Of a DNA stretch of 64,000 nt, positions 56,366 to 63,936 are shown piece by piece; the first letter of the stretch is position 1, and every line of letters begins with the position of its first letter. The stretch is from IMG/VR virus record IMGVR_UViG_3300024344_003321, positions 33,425 to 97,424 of that record; one strand, given 5' to 3'. Below the pieces are notes generated by a model. The model had not been told where the DNA came from, did no database searches, and saw nothing but the letters and a program-made list of their open reading frames with translations. Both the position numbers and the translations under genes were made by a program. The DNA is from a virus.

Positions 56366-56995
56366 ATGAATATTAAAAACTTAACACCAATCGCATTCTT
56401 AATTATGGGTGTGATTATGTTCACATTAGGTAAACTATCTACACCAACAAATTCATCAGTAGTTATAGATGAACCAATGACTTTCGATTATACTATTGAA
56501 AGTAATTATGTAATACACGATATTGATTTTGAAAGTGATGCTGAATATATAAAAACAAATTTCAGACCATCTATGAGTATATCAAAGATAAAACATTTAT
56601 TGATTTATATAGATGGTATGTGTGAACATTATAATCTGAATTATAATTTAGTTAAATCTGTTATATCAACCGAATCAAATTGGAATTATAAAGCCAAATC
56701 AAGCGCTGGCGCCGTTGGATTGATGCAGATAATGAAAGCATGTGCTACTGATTATAAAACACCACATAAAGAGATGTATGATCCGTATGTTAATATTACA
56801 ATTGGTATAAAGTATCTATCTAAATTGACAAAACGATTTGGTAATACACCAACTGCATTGGTGGGGTATAATGAAGGCCCAAGAAATGCTGAAAAATATA
56901 AATTTGATTATATCAATGATGCTAAGTATGTCCATAAAGTTATGGATTATATGTTAGCGTTTGAACCAATGAAAGGAATAGCACTCAATGAGTAA
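56366..56995 (+). CDS. Lytic transglycosylase (SLT domain) with N-terminal membrane anchor
   Basis: 209 residues from ATG 56366, AAAGGA upstream. A signal-anchor helix PIAFLIMGVIMFTLGKL lies at residues 7-24. The SLT fold follows: STESNWN with catalytic E103, then SSAGAVGLMQIM and a YDPYVNITIGIKYLSKL helix, and ALVGYNEGPRNA. Cleaves peptidoglycan between MurNAc and GlcNAc. Length and anchor suit a cell-wall-facing enzyme used in infection or lysis, or a host-like housekeeping type. Overlaps the next gene by 8 bases. Confidence 0.88.
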   Translation: MNIKNLTPIAFLIMGVIMFTLGKLSTPTNSSVVIDEPMTFDYTIESNYVIHDIDFESDAEYIKTNFRPSMSISKIKHLLIYIDGMCEHYNLNYNLVKSVISTESNWNYKAKSSAGAVGLMQIMKACATDYKTPHKEMYDPYVNITIGIKYLSKLTKRFGNTPTALVGYNEGPRNAEKYKFDYINDAKYVHKVMDYMLAFEPMKGIALNE

Positions 56996-57185
56996 TAATG
57001 TTGATGATAATATACAAGACGACCAAAAAATAATAAGTGATGTTATGCATGATATGTTAGGTGGACTTTCAGACAAATATAATGCATTCACCAAAGATAT
57101 GCGAGATACAAAATCGATGGGTACTTCTGTTGCAATAATGTCAGCAGAATATTATCAACGATTAATAGATGGAACTTTAAATTAA
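56988..57185 (+). CDS. Unknown 65-residue acidic protein
   Basis: Starts inside the transglycosylase end and stops 1 base before the Ro60-like gene. DDNIQDDQKIISDVMHDMLGG is acidic and helical. Tight placement between two genes supports translation. It could be a partner of the Ro60-like protein, by position only. Confidence 0.58.
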   Translation: MSNNVDDNIQDDQKIISDVMHDMLGGLSDKYNAFTKDMRDTKSMGTSVAIMSAEYYQRLIDGTLN

Positions 57186-57186
57186 T

Positions 57187-58572
57187 ATGACATATACAAC
57201 TACATCAAACGGAGCACTACAACACGAAACATCAGGAAACAAATGTTTAGATTTATTTTCTGTAATTGGCAACTTACGGAATTGTAGTCGTACTGATATA
57301 TTAAAACGATTTGAGGATGCATTCAATGAAAACCCAAAATTAGCTACACAAGTAGCGCATTGGGCAAGAGCAGCAAGACAAGGTTCAGGTGAACGAAATA
57401 CTTTCTATATTATATTAGACGAAATAGCAAAGTGTTCTCCTGAGTTTATAACTGATAACGCGATTACCTTGGCAGAATTGGGTTATTATAAAGACCTTTT
57501 ACGATATTTCAACATTCCAGGTGTTGTATCAGCTTTTGCCCGAAGTATTAAATCAAAAGATAGATTAGCGAATAAGTGGGCACCTCGAAAAGGTGTGAAT
57601 GCTCGTAAGTTAAGAGATGAATTACAATTTACCAACAAAGAATATCGCAAGTGGATTGGTAAATATTCAGATACGGTTGAGGATAAGATGAGCAGTAAAT
57701 TGTTTAATGATATTAATTATTCATCTGTTCCTGGTGGTGCTATGAGGAAATATAAAGAAGCTTTTATGAAAAGAGATTTGGGTAGATTTGATGAATGGAA
57801 GAATGATAAAAACACAACAGCTGCTGTATCAGCCACATATCCTCACCAAATCATGGAGGTAGCTGCTGGTGATGAAGCCTTAGCAGATAAGATGTGGAAT
57901 AGTTTAGAAGATTTTGTAACTGAAGGTGAAAACATTTTACCAATGATTGATACAAGTGGTTCAATGATAGGAACACCTTTACAAGTAGCTATATCACTTG
58001 GTATGTATTTGGCTGAAAAGAATAAATCAGAATTTAAAGATACATTTTTGACATTTAGTGAAAGTCCACAATTAGTTAGATTAGCAGGTGATACTGTCAA
58101 AGAACGAATGGGTAATATCAGTCAAGCTGATTGGGGAATGAATACAGATTTTACAAAGGCTTACGATTTAATTTTACAGAGTGCTATCACTTATAATGTA
58201 GATAAAAAGTCAATGCCGACTATGCTACTCGTACTATCAGATATGCAGTTTGATGAATCACAAGATAGTTGGAATACACGAGTACCAACAGTTCACTTTG
58301 ACGATATAAAGGATAAGTTTAATAAAAGTGGTTATGAAATGCCAAAATTAGTTTTTTGGAATCTTGACCAATATAGTGGAACTCAGGCTACAAATACTGA
58401 GGATGGTGTTTGTATGGTTTCGGGGTTTTCACCTAGCATTATGAAAGCAATTTTAGGTAGTGAAGATTTTAATCCAATGAGCGTGATGATGGAAGCACTT
58501 ACATTCATTGATTTAGATTTTACAAATTTACAAGACAAATTAGACATAAACTATAAGCAGGAGATATTTTGA
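57187..58572 (+). CDS. Ro60/TROVE-like RNA-binding protein with vWA domain (DUF2828-like)
   Basis: 461 residues. The N-terminal helical-repeat part (HWARAARQGSGERNTFYIILDEI, LAELGYYKDLLRYF) resembles the TROVE/HEAT ring of Ro60 or the related DUF2828 family; the GSGER segment is conserved there. The C-terminal vWA has a MIDAS DTSGSM at 255-260 and MLLVLSDMQFD. Such proteins bind small noncoding RNA in bacteria (Rsr with Y RNA), eukaryotes and some phages. No Y RNA could be recognised by eye. Start ATG 57187 is 1 base after the previous stop. The role in infection is unknown. Confidence 0.8.
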   Translation: MTYTTTSNGALQHETSGNKCLDLFSVIGNLRNCSRTDILKRFEDAFNENPKLATQVAHWARAARQGSGERNTFYIILDEIAKCSPEFITDNAITLAELGYYKDLLRYFNIPGVVSAFARSIKSKDRLANKWAPRKGVNARKLRDELQFTNKEYRKWIGKYSDTVEDKMSSKLFNDINYSSVPGGAMRKYKEAFMKRDLGRFDEWKNDKNTTAAVSATYPHQIMEVAAGDEALADKMWNSLEDFVTEGENILPMIDTSGSMIGTPLQVAISLGMYLAEKNKSEFKDTFLTFSESPQLVRLAGDTVKERMGNISQADWGMNTDFTKAYDLILQSAITYNVDKKSMPTMLLVLSDMQFDESQDSWNTRVPTVHFDDIKDKFNKSGYEMPKLVFWNLDQYSGTQATNTEDGVCMVSGFSPSIMKAILGSEDFNPMSVMMEALTFIDLDFTNLQDKLDINYKQEIF

Positions 58573-58712
58573 TGTTAACAATTTACATATCAGCAATAAT
58601 AGGATTTATATTTGGTTACTTTACAGCGTGCCTTATGATGATTGCTAAAGGTAACACACGAGCAGACATTGATTACGAATGTCATTCATTCAATAATAAA
58701 GATGAGGAATAA
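58572..58712 (+). CDS. Small membrane protein, DUF3789-like
   Basis: 46 residues, ATG overlapping the Ro60-like stop. One transmembrane helix (YISAIIGFIFGYFTACLMMIA) at residues 5-25, then an acidic tail. The size and layout match small DUF3789-type phage membrane proteins. GCAGGAG upstream. Function unknown. Confidence 0.6.
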   Translation: MLTIYISAIIGFIFGYFTACLMMIAKGNTRADIDYECHSFNNKDEE

Positions 58713-58713
58713 G

Positions 58714-58929
58714 ATGAAGAAGTTTTTAATATTAATACTAACAATGATAATATTCGGATGTTCAAATAATGTTCAACAATCTGATGAACAGAACTTTGAC
58801 ATAATTAGGTATGATGTAGGTGGATCAATAAACATATATGAAATTACTATTGATGGGTGTTCATATATGGCATATGAAGGATTTAAAAAAGGTGGTATCA
58901 CTCACAAAGCTAATTGTTCAAATCATTAG
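58714..58929 (+). CDS. Small putative lipoprotein
   Basis: 71 residues from ATG 58714. MKKFLILILTMIIFGC is a clear lipoprotein signal with the acylated Cys at 16; mature part carries two more cysteines (DGCSY, ANC). A second lipoprotein besides 39050. Upstream in-frame codons back to 58642 lack a good ribosome site. May act at the cell envelope. Confidence 0.68.
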   Translation: MKKFLILILTMIIFGCSNNVQQSDEQNFDIIRYDVGGSINIYEITIDGCSYMAYEGFKKGGITHKANCSNH

Positions 58930-58949
58930 AATATAAGGAATAAATAGAA

Positions 58950-59483
58950 ATGTTTAATAAATCAAAAGAACCCTGGTATGAAACGGCGTGGGATTTTGTG
59001 TATTTACCTGTGTATATGTTTTTCAGATGGATATTATGGGAAAACATTAAACCATCAAATTTCAAGCATTGGTATCAAAGAGCAAGATACGGATATTCAT
59101 ACAGAGATGTTTGGAGTATTGATTGGTATTTAGCCGACACCATCCCAAAGATGATTAGAGATATGAAGAAAGACCTCAATGGTTGTCCAGGTGATATTGC
59201 AGAAAAATGGAATAATGGTGAAACTGATGATGATATGAAAATGGCAATGTATGACTGGGAAACGATATTAACTAAGATTGCTAATGGATTTGAATTACAA
59301 TATGAAATTATAAACAACACATTATTTGATTGTCCAAGTGAAGATGAAGAAAAAACAATGCGTGAATTAATGGAAGATAAAGATACATTCAAAGGTTGTA
59401 GGATTATGACTTCAAAAGAAAAAAAAGAATTAAATGAGGGGTGGGATTTATTCAGAAAACATTTTATGTCACTTTGGGATTAA
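58950..59483 (+). CDS. Unknown Trp-rich protein
   Basis: 177 residues. The N-terminal 70 residues are rich in aromatic amino acids (WYETAWDFVYLPVYMFFRWILW), possibly membrane associated. Then a helical acidic half, with DMKMAMYDWETILTKIANG. Similar-looking proteins occur in T4-like marine phages but I cannot name a family. AAGGAA upstream. Confidence 0.62.
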   Translation: MFNKSKEPWYETAWDFVYLPVYMFFRWILWENIKPSNFKHWYQRARYGYSYRDVWSIDWYLADTIPKMIRDMKKDLNGCPGDIAEKWNNGETDDDMKMAMYDWETILTKIANGFELQYEIINNTLFDCPSEDEEKTMRELMEDKDTFKGCRIMTSKEKKELNEGWDLFRKHFMSLWD

Positions 59484-59486
59484 ATT

Positions 59487-60044
59487 ATGATAACATACAC
59501 AATAAAAGCAAAAGAAAAAAGTACCGGTAATTCACTAAAAACTACAATCAAGGCTGAAAATGAAATACAGGCTTGGGAATTGTTTTTAGCTGATTATAAA
59601 GATAGTTGGGATTTTGAATCAGATGATTTAGTCTTTGTCAAACCTACAAAGCGTTATTCTTATTCAATCGTTGGTATGGGTATATTCTCATTATTGTCAG
59701 AATTTTATGAAGCTGGTCGTGTAGAAATTTACGATAGAGAAGATGAAAGTGGATATGCAGTAGATGAGGCTTCGTATTTCTTTCCGAAGTCATCAATGAA
59801 AGAATTTTATGATTTTATAGATGATTTAGAAACAGACTTTCCAATAAATCTATCATTTGGCAATCTAAACCAATGTCAAAAAGCAGTTAGTGAAAAATTA
59901 GGTATTCCAGTTGATAAATTGAATCATAAAGAAACAATGAGTAAACGCCGTAAACAGAAGAACAACGAATATTTGGAATCACTTAACCCAAAAGAACGAA
60001 AACGATTAACAGAAAAGTTTGGTGAGTGGGGAGTTGAAGATTGA
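59487..60044 (+). CDS. Unknown 185-residue protein
   Basis: An N-terminal beta-rich part (ITYTIKAKEKSTGNSL, with KAENEIQAWELFLADY) and a basic C-terminus (KRRKQKNNEYLESLNPKERKRL). Starts 3 bases after the previous stop and overlaps the next by 4. No motif recognised. Confidence 0.6.
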   Translation: MITYTIKAKEKSTGNSLKTTIKAENEIQAWELFLADYKDSWDFESDDLVFVKPTKRYSYSIVGMGIFSLLSEFYEAGRVEIYDREDESGYAVDEASYFFPKSSMKEFYDFIDDLETDFPINLSFGNLNQCQKAVSEKLGIPVDKLNHKETMSKRRKQKNNEYLESLNPKERKRLTEKFGEWGVED

Positions 60045-60514
60045 ATACATCATCTGCAGAGGCAGGACTTGCACTTCTAAAAGAAATGGGTGTTATCACC
60101 GAATGGCATGTTGATTTACCCAATGCTGGATATAATTTAATACATCAATATTGGGATAAAAATAAAACACATCCAGTCACAACCAAAGGTTTTTTGAGTA
60201 TGAAAGTTATACAGGGAATTTCATTACCAACAGATTTAACTCACGCAGTTACAGAGATATTTAGTTTACAAAACAAAGCAATGAAAGAAGCAAACATAGA
60301 AAAAATGGTTGAAGGTAAGTTGCATAAGCTATTAGATAGATTACAGAAAATAGATAACGCACCTACATACACTTCATACACCATCAGACATCCAGAATTG
60401 ATTGGTGCTGAAATAGGTTGGGTAAAGGTAAGATTAAAGTTAATGGAAGAAGGAAAACGATTGACTAAAAAAGATATGTTATCGGCAAATAAACTATGGA
60501 GTAAATATAAGTAA
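60041..60514 (+). CDS. Unknown protein, paralogue of the next gene
   Basis: 157 residues, TTG start at 60041. The C-terminus ...TKKDMLSANKLWSKYK corresponds to the ending of the next product, SADDMKECNKLWKKYG, and both have a KLxKL helix followed by IGxxxG-like loop. They are distant duplicates. The first half shares little. Function unknown. Confidence 0.6.
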   Translation: MNTSSAEAGLALLKEMGVITEWHVDLPNAGYNLIHQYWDKNKTHPVTTKGFLSMKVIQGISLPTDLTHAVTEIFSLQNKAMKEANIEKMVEGKLHKLLDRLQKIDNAPTYTSYTIRHPELIGAEIGWVKVRLKLMEEGKRLTKKDMLSANKLWSKYK

Positions 60515-60515
60515 G

Positions 60516-60992
60516 ATGGATAGACATCAAGTAGAAGCAACATTTAATGAATGTGTAAATAAAGGTTATTGTGCTAAATGGGAACATCAATCTTGGCATC
60601 ATAGATATAGTTTAACAGATAAAGATGAAAATTATTTTTATTTGGATGCATCCGATGCACTGTCTTTTGATAAAGATGATTTAACACAAATAGTTAAAGA
60701 TATGTTCCTCATTGATGATGAACCAAAACCATCAATCAAAAGTGGAAAAGCTATATTTGTATCAACACCATCTGGTGAAAACCATTGGAAGGATTTAATG
60801 GAAAATAAACAAGGACTATATTACAGAGTCAAATCAAAATTAGAAAAACTGCATCGTAAAATGGAACATCCTATTGGACCAAATGGTAGAATGTTAGAAG
60901 GTATTATGATTAAGTTTGAACGGGATAATAAAATATCAGCTGATGATATGAAAGAGTGTAATAAACTGTGGAAGAAGTATGGTAGTAAATAA
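60516..60992 (+). CDS. Unknown protein, paralogue of the previous gene
   Basis: 158 residues starting after a TAAG junction. It has a Trp/His/Tyr-rich N-terminus (CAKWEHQSWHHRYSL) and the shared C-terminal helix NKLWKKYG. The segment FVSTPSGENHWKDLM has no known match to me. Function unknown. Confidence 0.6.
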   Translation: MDRHQVEATFNECVNKGYCAKWEHQSWHHRYSLTDKDENYFYLDASDALSFDKDDLTQIVKDMFLIDDEPKPSIKSGKAIFVSTPSGENHWKDLMENKQGLYYRVKSKLEKLHRKMEHPIGPNGRMLEGIMIKFERDNKISADDMKECNKLWKKYGSK

Positions 60993-61034
60993 CTACGATG
61001 GAATACGCGAATAGATTATACAGGAGATATAAGA

Positions 61035-61283
61035 ATGATTAAAAAATACAAAAAGAAACCAGTAGTAATAGAAGCATTGCAGTGGACTGGTGATAACTTA
61101 ATTTCGATAGGACTATTTACTAATGGCTCCTTACGAGGTGGTCAGGTGAGTGATTTATATATTAAAACCTTAGAGGGAGACCATAAGGCAACTATCGGTG
61201 ACTACATTATAAAGGGTGTAAGAGGTGAATTTTATCCTTGCAAGGAGGATATATTTTTAGAAACTTATGAGGAAGTAAAATGA
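61035..61283 (+). CDS. Common phage protein with KKKPVVIEALQWTG motif
   Basis: 82 residues. KKKPVVIEALQWTGDNL at the N-terminus and DYIIKGVRGEFYPCKEDIFLETYE at the end form a pattern widespread in phages and prophages of many hosts. Function of the family is not established. CAGGAGATA precedes the ATG. Confidence 0.75.
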   Translation: MIKKYKKKPVVIEALQWTGDNLISIGLFTNGSLRGGQVSDLYIKTLEGDHKATIGDYIIKGVRGEFYPCKEDIFLETYEEVK

Positions 61284-61717
61284 TTAAATTCATAATATCT
61301 ACAATACTATTCTACATAGGAGATTGGACTTGTAAACTATTACATACAAAACTATTCTTTAATGCTGAAAATAAGTTTACATTTTGGATGGTAGACTTTT
61401 ATCAAAAATGTATGGAATGGTCATTAGATTTCGATGATGGAAAAGTATGGAAATTAGATAAAACAAAAATACCACAGGGCCCATATTGTTATGATAAAAA
61501 TGGTGGGTGCCCTTATTATATCCATTCACATAATCACGATGATATATGTTCATTATTAAATATTGATATAATGGATGAAATAAAAGAGTGTAATTTTAAT
61601 AAAACACATTTAAAAGAAACAGCACCTGAATTGTTTGAAAAAAGAACTGGTATTAAATATCAGAATTGGATTCAAGCAATGGCGGTTACAAAAAAACAAA
61701 ATAAGAAAAAACAATAG
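61280..61717 (+). CDS. Unknown protein with N-terminal hydrophobic segment
   Basis: 145 residues. MIKFIISTILFYIGDW is hydrophobic and may anchor the protein in the membrane. A Cys-rich middle (GPYCYDKNGGCPYY, DDICSLL) and a Lys-rich tail (KKQNKKKQ) follow. Overlaps the previous gene by 4 bases. Function unknown. Confidence 0.6.
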   Translation: MIKFIISTILFYIGDWTCKLLHTKLFFNAENKFTFWMVDFYQKCMEWSLDFDDGKVWKLDKTKIPQGPYCYDKNGGCPYYIHSHNHDDICSLLNIDIMDEIKECNFNKTHLKETAPELFEKRTGIKYQNWIQAMAVTKKQNKKKQ

Positions 61718-61725
61718 GAGAAACA

Positions 61726-61797
61726 ATGTTAGAAGCAATAGGATTCGCAGTAGTATTTTTAGTTGTAGCATACATTTTTGGTAGTATGTTAGACTAA
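61726..61797 (+). CDS. Very small membrane peptide
   Basis: 23 residues, nearly all one transmembrane helix (AIGFAVVFLVVAYIFGSML). AATAGGAG lies before ATG 61726 and the stop overlaps the next start as TAATG, so translation is likely despite its size. It may alter the membrane or regulate lysis. Confidence 0.5.
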   Translation: MLEAIGFAVVFLVVAYIFGSMLD

Positions 61798-62456
61798 TGA
61801 AAATTTGTATAATATCAGATAATCATTCAAACTATGATTTTGAAGTCCCCGAAGCCGATGTATTGATACATTCGGGGGATTTCAGCTATCAGGGAAAACT
61901 TGATGAAATGATAAAGTTCAGGAGTTGGTTAGAAAAACAACCACATAAGCACAAGTTATTCATTTATGGTAATCACGAACGGATGGATAAGCAAGAATTA
62001 TATTGGCGAGATTTTTTAGAAGAAACAGGAGCCACTTGTTTACATAGCACGGAATTACAAATAGATGGATTAAAGTTTTACGGCAGCTCATACACACCAA
62101 CCTTTGGAAATTGGGCATTTATGATGGATGATGAACAAAGAAAACGATATTGGCAAAACGCACCATATGATGTGGATGTATTAGTGACGCATGGACCCCC
62201 ACATGGATTGTTAGATACAGTTGATGGACTTGAAATAGAACCAGGGAAACTTGAGCATTTAGGATGTATTCATTTAAGAAACTACATTGAACGAGTTAAA
62301 CCAAAGTTGGCTTGTTGGGGTCACATCCACGATAGCTATGGTCAGATGACTTTGAAAGCGTGGGAGCCAAATGAACAGAATACATTATGTGTAAATGCTT
62401 CATTATTAGATGAACAATATAAAATGGTGAATAAACCAATTGTAATTGAATTGTAA
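61797..62456 (+). CDS. Calcineurin-like metallophosphoesterase
   Basis: 219 residues, with the five metal-binding motifs in order: SDNHS near residue 8, HSGDFS, YGNHE, THGPPHG and CWGHIHD. Typical of MPPED/UPF0046-type phosphodiesterases. Substrate is not readable: it could be a cyclic nucleotide, mRNA cap-like end or a small phosphate ester. Such enzymes in phages can degrade second messengers of host defence; that is only a possibility. The TAA stop at 62454-62456 lies inside the tandem TTGTAACAAT element. Confidence 0.88.
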   Translation: MKICIISDNHSNYDFEVPEADVLIHSGDFSYQGKLDEMIKFRSWLEKQPHKHKLFIYGNHERMDKQELYWRDFLEETGATCLHSTELQIDGLKFYGSSYTPTFGNWAFMMDDEQRKRYWQNAPYDVDVLVTHGPPHGLLDTVDGLEIEPGKLEHLGCIHLRNYIERVKPKLACWGHIHDSYGQMTLKAWEPNEQNTLCVNASLLDEQYKMVNKPIVIEL

Positions 62457-62534
62457 CAATTTGTAACAATGTAAAATAATGTTAGGAACATATACCAAAA
62501 ATGTCTTATATTATAGTATAAGATAAATGATAAA
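62451..62534 (+). promoter_or_regulatory. Tandem TTGTAACAAT element and promoter-like region, copy 3
   Basis: Two exact TTGTAACAAT units at 62451-62470, period 10; this is the inverse-orientation form of the TTGTTACAA sites at 54698 and 56252. Downstream, TTAGGA (62482-62487) and TATATT (62507-62512) could be -35 and -10, and TAAGATAAATGATAAA at 62519-62534 is identical to 54771-54786. The element precedes the last block of small genes. Confidence 0.65.
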
Positions 62535-62559
62535 TAAGAACGATTAAAGGAGAAATAAA

Positions 62560-62745
62560 ATGAAATATACAAATTTTTGGTTTTGGTTTGTTAAATGGTT
62601 TGTGCCGAAAACAGTGAAATACTATTGCTTTATGGATATTATGGTTCATTCTACAACTGGAAAATATGGAAAAACCATCGTCCCTGAATTGACAGGGATG
62701 GAAGCTATTGAAAGATACGCTAAAGATAAATTAAAGGAGAAATAA
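62560..62745 (+). CDS. Unknown 61-residue protein with aromatic N-terminus
   Basis: AAAGGAG before the ATG. NFWFWFVKWFVPKTVKYYCF is very aromatic and amphipathic; the C-terminus GMEAIERYAKDKLKEK is a helix. Function unknown. Ends 1 base before the next start. Confidence 0.58.
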   Translation: MKYTNFWFWFVKWFVPKTVKYYCFMDIMVHSTTGKYGKTIVPELTGMEAIERYAKDKLKEK

Positions 62746-62746
62746 A

Positions 62747-62887
62747 ATGAAATTATTAGACATAGCTATGATGTTCAATTTAATTGTATCAGTTATATAT
62801 GTACTGATAAATAAATATGATATAGCAACCTATCACCTTGTTTCTGTATCATTAATTATGAATTATAAGTTATTAAAGGAAAAATAA
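62747..62887 (+). CDS. Small membrane protein
   Basis: 46 residues, ATG 62747 after AAAGGAG. Two hydrophobic stretches (MMFNLIVSVIYVLI and YHLVSVSLIMNY) suggest two short membrane helices. Below the usual length cut-off. Function unknown. Confidence 0.55.
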   Translation: MKLLDIAMMFNLIVSVIYVLINKYDIATYHLVSVSLIMNYKLLKEK

Positions 62888-62888
62888 A

Positions 62889-63038
62889 ATGAGTGATAGA
62901 CAAAAATTATTAGAAGATGCTATTGAGTTAATTGAAGATATTATTAGCTATGTGCCTGACTACTTTATGGACAAGTATAAGTACGAAGAAGATTATGATT
63001 CAATTATGAAGAGATATGAGGAGATAAGGGAGGAATAA
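62889..63038 (+). CDS. Small acidic protein
   Basis: 49 residues, ATG 62889 after AAAGGAAAA. Acidic helix (KLLEDAIELIEDIISYV) and a Tyr/Asp/Glu-rich second half (KYKYEEDYDSIMKRYEE). Good ribosome sites on both sides support it. Function unknown. Confidence 0.55.
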   Translation: MSDRQKLLEDAIELIEDIISYVPDYFMDKYKYEEDYDSIMKRYEEIREE

Positions 63039-63039
63039 A

Positions 63040-63393
63040 ATGAGCTACTCAATAGAAATGAGAAACGAAGATGGGAGCAAATGTCAAGTACCAAACCATA
63101 CAGAAGGTGGAAACATTGTAGCAGGTGGTACAACTGACGCAGATATGAGTGTTACATATAATTACTCTTGGTTTTATTACAAATATTTAGATAAAGACAA
63201 AGGATTAAGATGGTTATATGGAAAAACAGGACACGAAGCTACACATAGATTATCAGAAGCAGTCCAAGAGTTAGGTACTAATAGATATATGAAAGACTAT
63301 TGGGCAGATACACCTGGGAATGCTGGGTGGGCCCTAAATGTGTTATTGGACTGGGCTATCGTAAATCCCGATGGCTTTTTTCGAGGAGATTAA
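63040..63393 (+). CDS. Conserved-looking phage protein of unknown function
   Basis: 117 residues. The start MSYSIEMRNEDG, then NITYNYS-like TYNYSWFYYKY, LYGKTGHEATHRL and PGNAGWALNVLLDWA, is a pattern recurring in phage and prophage genomes. AGGGAGGAAT precedes ATG 63040. The role is not known. Confidence 0.68.
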   Translation: MSYSIEMRNEDGSKCQVPNHTEGGNIVAGGTTDADMSVTYNYSWFYYKYLDKDKGLRWLYGKTGHEATHRLSEAVQELGTNRYMKDYWADTPGNAGWALNVLLDWAIVNPDGFFRGD

Positions 63394-63397
63394 TTGA

Positions 63398-63505
63398 ATG
63401 AGTGACTTAGGAATAGGAATGGTTTGTGCAACAATATGTTTTTGTGTGTTTTGGGTAGGTATAGTTGTCATAGATTACACTACGGAGAAATATAAAAATG
63501 AATAA
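63398..63505 (+). CDS. Very small membrane protein
   Basis: 35 residues with one transmembrane helix (MVCATICFCVFWVGIVVI), three cysteines in it. GGAGATTAA upstream. Its end overlaps the next gene start by 8 bases. Function unknown. Confidence 0.5.
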   Translation: MSDLGIGMVCATICFCVFWVGIVVIDYTTEKYKNE

Positions 63506-63728
63506 AAAAGTTAGAATAGTAAAACAAACAGATGTAGATGGTGAAGTCCTTTATATAATTCAACAAAAGCACTGGTTGTTTAGGTGGATGTGGGTTTCAG
63601 CAAGTATTAATAGTCCAGACTTTGTTTACCGTGTCGACTGTTTTACTACATTGGAAGAAGCTAAAAAACATTTATGTTATTTCGATGGAAGTAAAAGTAT
63701 GCATGAGGTGGTTTATGGCGATGAATAA
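63498..63728 (+). CDS. Small phage protein with DCFTTLEEAKKHL motif
   Basis: 76 residues. A beta-rich N-terminus (VRIVKQTDVDGEVLYIIQQKHW) then FTTLEEAKKHLCYF, a strand-helix arrangement seen in small phage proteins of unknown role. ACGGAG lies before ATG 63498. Confidence 0.6.
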   Translation: MNKKVRIVKQTDVDGEVLYIIQQKHWLFRWMWVSASINSPDFVYRVDCFTTLEEAKKHLCYFDGSKSMHEVVYGDE

Positions 63729-63936
63729 ACTAACAGAATTAGCTAACAATGGGTATGAAGATTTAAGTATGTCTGAAACTAAATTGATTGAATTTGTAAA
63801 AAAATATTCATTTGAATTTCCATTGTTGATTGATGGGAATAAAGTATGGATTCATATTCAAAACAATATCCCAAATGATGATATATTATTTGAAACAAAT
63901 ATTGGTGAAAATACAGAGGTTATTGAAAATGAATAA
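63721..63936 (+). CDS. Unknown 71-residue protein
   Basis: ATG 63721 chosen; ATG 63715 is two codons upstream and GAGGTGG at 63705-63711 serves either. Overlaps the previous gene's stop. Acidic, helical N-half with a central FPLLIDGNKVWIHIQNN strand region. No motif. Confidence 0.55.
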   Translation: MNKLTELANNGYEDLSMSETKLIEFVKKYSFEFPLLIDGNKVWIHIQNNIPNDDILFETNIGENTEVIENE

